NCBI GenBank assembly: GCA_007570945.1
Contig: RKSH01000161.1
Span: forward strand, 1 to 6,641
Direction of reading: 5' to 3'
Origin: Gammaproteobacteria bacterium
GTDB lineage: Bacteria; Pseudomonadota; Gammaproteobacteria; Arenicellales; Spongiicolonaceae
Length of the DNA: 6,641 nt
Shown: piece after piece, positions 4,975 to 6,641 of the stretch
Position numbering within the stretch: the first letter of the stretch is position 1
Layout of the letters: each line of letters opens with the position of its first letter
The notes under the pieces: model-generated
The model's database searches: none
Seen by the model: the letters and a program-made list of their open reading frames with translations, nothing else
What the model was told of the DNA's origin: nothing
Program-made: the position numbers and the translations under genes

Positions 4975-6641
4975 ATGTCCCCGTCCGCCATCCGCGCCTA
5001 CCTCAAGGAAGTCGCCGCCATTCAGCGCGGCGGCAAATTTACCGAGCATAGTTTCCGTGCCGCGCTGCAAAAACTGCTGCAGGCGTTGCTGCCGGGCGTC
5101 GACATCACCAATGAGCCGGGCATGATTATGGAGGGCGGCGCGCCGGATTATGTGTTGGCGCGCAAGTCGATTCCGCTCGGCTATGTCGAAGCGAAAAACA
5201 TCGACAAATCCCTCGATGACAAATTATTCAGCGAGCAATTCAACCGCTACCTGCAATCGCTGGACAACCTCGTTTTCACCAACTACCTGCAATTCCGATT
5301 TCACCGTGACGGTGAGACCAAACCGGTGGCGGAAGTCGACATCGCCGAGTTGCAAGGCGGCAAAATTAAACCGTTGCCGGAGAACTTCGCGCGCTTTGCT
5401 GATTTGGTAACCGACTTTGGCGCTTATCAGGGCCAGACCATCACCACCGCTGATGATTTGGCTGCGCGCATGGCCGACAAGGCGCGGTTGTTGGCCGGCG
5501 TGATTGAGAGCGCGCTGAATGAGGACGAAAAGAACGGCAATGGGCGAAACAGCGAACTGCAGAGTCAACTGAGCGCATTTCGAGAAATCTTGGATGCCGG
5601 CATCAAGCCGCAGCGTTTCGCCGGCATCTACGCGCAGACCATCGCCTACGGCATGTTCGTCGCGCGGTTGCACGACCCGTCACCGGCGACTTTTACCCGC
5701 GTCGAGGCGGCCGGTTTAATTCCCGGCAGCAATCCGTTCTTGAAGAAGTTTTTTAGTTACATCGCCGCGCTTGATTTGGACGCGCGCATTCGCTGGCTGG
5801 TAGACGATTTGGCTGATGTATTCCGCGCCTCGGATGTGGCTGAGTTGATGGAGGACTTCGGCCGCGCAACGCAGCGCACCGACCCGTTCATTCATTTTTA
5901 CGAGACATTTCTCGGTCAATACGACAAAAAATTGCGCAAGAGTCGCGGGGTGTATTACACACCAGCCCCGGCGGTCAACTTCATCGTGCGCGCGGTGGAT
6001 GAGATTCTAAAAAAGGAATTCGGCCTGCCCGGCGGACTGGGGGACACTGCAAAAACCATGGTGAAGAGGAATGGCGCGAAAAAAGAAGTGCACAAGGTGC
6101 AGATTCTCGACCCCGGCACCGGCACCGGGACTTTTCTTGCCGACATCGTGAAGCGTATTCACGAGAATTTTCGCGGCCAGCAGGGCGGGTGGCCGGATTA
6201 TGTTCAAGATGAACTGCTACCGCGACTGAACGGCTTCGAGATTCTCATGGCGCCATATGCCATGGCGCATGTGAAGTTGGAGATGGTGTTGAAGGAAACC
6301 GGCTTCGAGTTGGGCAGTCAGCGGCTTCGGATTTATCTCACCAACTCGTTGGAAAACCGCGAGGCCGAGACCAAAATGCACGATATTCCGTTCGCCAACT
6401 GGCTGGTGAATGAAGCGCTCGGGGCGGATGAAGTCAAGCGCGATGCGCCGGTGATGGTGGTCATCGGCAACCCGCCGTACGCGGTCAGCAGCAGCAACCG
6501 CGGGCGGTGGATTCAAAACTTGATTGAGGATTATAAGGAAGGCTTGAACGAGACCAACATCCAGCCGTTGTCGGATGACTACATCAAGTTTATCCGCTTC
6601 GGCGAGCACTTGGTCGAGAAAACCGGCGAGGGCGTGTTGGC
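4975..6641 (+). CDS. Fused restriction nuclease / N6-adenine methyltransferase (type IIG or ISP-like), 3' end outside window
   Basis: An uninterrupted frame of 555 codons starts at ATG 4975 and leaves the window without a stop. The N-terminal part (about 1-130) is a PD-(D/E)xK nuclease: E24 in FTEHSFR, D58 in GAPDYVLA, and E72-x-K74 in GYVEAK. A helical connector (about 170-320) includes IYAQTIAYGMFVARL and FIHFYETFLGQYD. It joins the gamma-class adenine methyltransferase: GVYYTPAPAVNFIV (motif X region, from 325), SAM motif I DPGTGTGTF (379-387), GFEILMAPYAMAH (420-432), and catalytic motif IV NPPY (499-502). Nuclease and methylase in one chain with no helicase motifs between them point to a type IIG-like enzyme that both cuts and protects DNA; database entries of this family are often labelled type ISP or N-6 DNA methylase. 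The target-recognition domain should lie beyond the edge. All visible catalytic residues are present, so the gene looks functional. Its GC is visibly lower than the adjoining operon, compatible with transfer. Confidence 0.9.
   Translation, partial: MSPSAIRAYLKEVAAIQRGGKFTEHSFRAALQKLLQALLPGVDITNEPGMIMEGGAPDYVLARKSIPLGYVEAKNIDKSLDDKLFSEQFNRYLQSLDNLVFTNYLQFRFHRDGETKPVAEVDIAELQGGKIKPLPENFARFADLVTDFGAYQGQTITTADDLAARMADKARLLAGVIESALNEDEKNGNGRNSELQSQLSAFREILDAGIKPQRFAGIYAQTIAYGMFVARLHDPSPATFTRVEAAGLIPGSNPFLKKFFSYIAALDLDARIRWLVDDLADVFRASDVAELMEDFGRATQRTDPFIHFYETFLGQYDKKLRKSRGVYYTPAPAVNFIVRAVDEILKKEFGLPGGLGDTAKTMVKRNGAKKEVHKVQILDPGTGTGTFLADIVKRIHENFRGQQGGWPDYVQDELLPRLNGFEILMAPYAMAHVKLEMVLKETGFELGSQRLRIYLTNSLENREAETKMHDIPFANWLVNEALGADEVKRDAPVMVVIGNPPYAVSSSNRGRWIQNLIEDYKEGLNETNIQPLSDDYIKFIRFGEHLVEKTGEGVL

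Noticed and set aside
5224..5673. 149-codon minus-strand frame opposite the restriction-modification gene, and similar ones at 5716-5919, 5955-6207 and 6217-6609
   Set aside because: All lie opposite the continuous methyltransferase frame whose motifs are intact. None shows a domain or a ribosome site.

Overview
This 6.6-kb window is GC-rich, gene-dense bacterial DNA with no RNA genes, insertion sequences or CRISPR arrays that I can see. FabI is very close to the enterobacterial type, and the other metabolic genes are of kinds common in Proteobacteria. The source is therefore probably a high-GC, perhaps uncultured, proteobacterium. That placement is inference from remembered family resemblance, not a search.

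Layout: (1) Positions 1-195 hold no gene I can defend, only a possible promoter and perhaps the tail of an upstream gene. (2) fabI (196-990, +) is a complete NADH-type enoyl-ACP reductase of fatty-acid synthesis. (3) A tight three-gene minus-strand cluster converges on fabI, with 7 bp between the stop codons. In transcription order it holds a Cys/Met-metabolism PLP enzyme of the cystathionine gamma-synthase/gamma-lyase family (4880-3726), an ArgE-type M20 deacetylase starting at GTG (3722-2589), and an acetolactate-synthase-like ThDP enzyme (2584-998). Gaps of 3 and 4 nt make this almost certainly one operon. (4) A 94-bp AT-richer divergent promoter region (4881-4974) follows. (5) A large plus-strand gene begins at 4975 and runs off the right edge. 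It is a fused restriction nuclease and N6-adenine methyltransferase of the type IIG / ISP-like class. It has 555 complete codons here and no stop.

The operon suggests a linked route: a deacylase frees an amino acid, a PLP enzyme acts on a sulfur or O-acyl-homoserine substrate, and a ThDP enzyme handles the resulting 2-oxo acid. This is a hypothesis, since each gene alone has a housekeeping reading. The restriction-modification gene is the main accessory (defence) element and has visibly lower GC than the operon beside it.

Items worth a second look are the fused restriction-modification enzyme, the operon's combination of enzymes, two plus-strand genes with a -10-like hexamer exactly 8 nt before the ATG and no Shine-Dalgarno (possible leaderless mRNAs), an exact 8-bp repeat spaced 42 bp in the divergent promoter region, and a 21-bp tandem repeat that makes a Ser/Pro-rich heptad linker in the ThDP enzyme.
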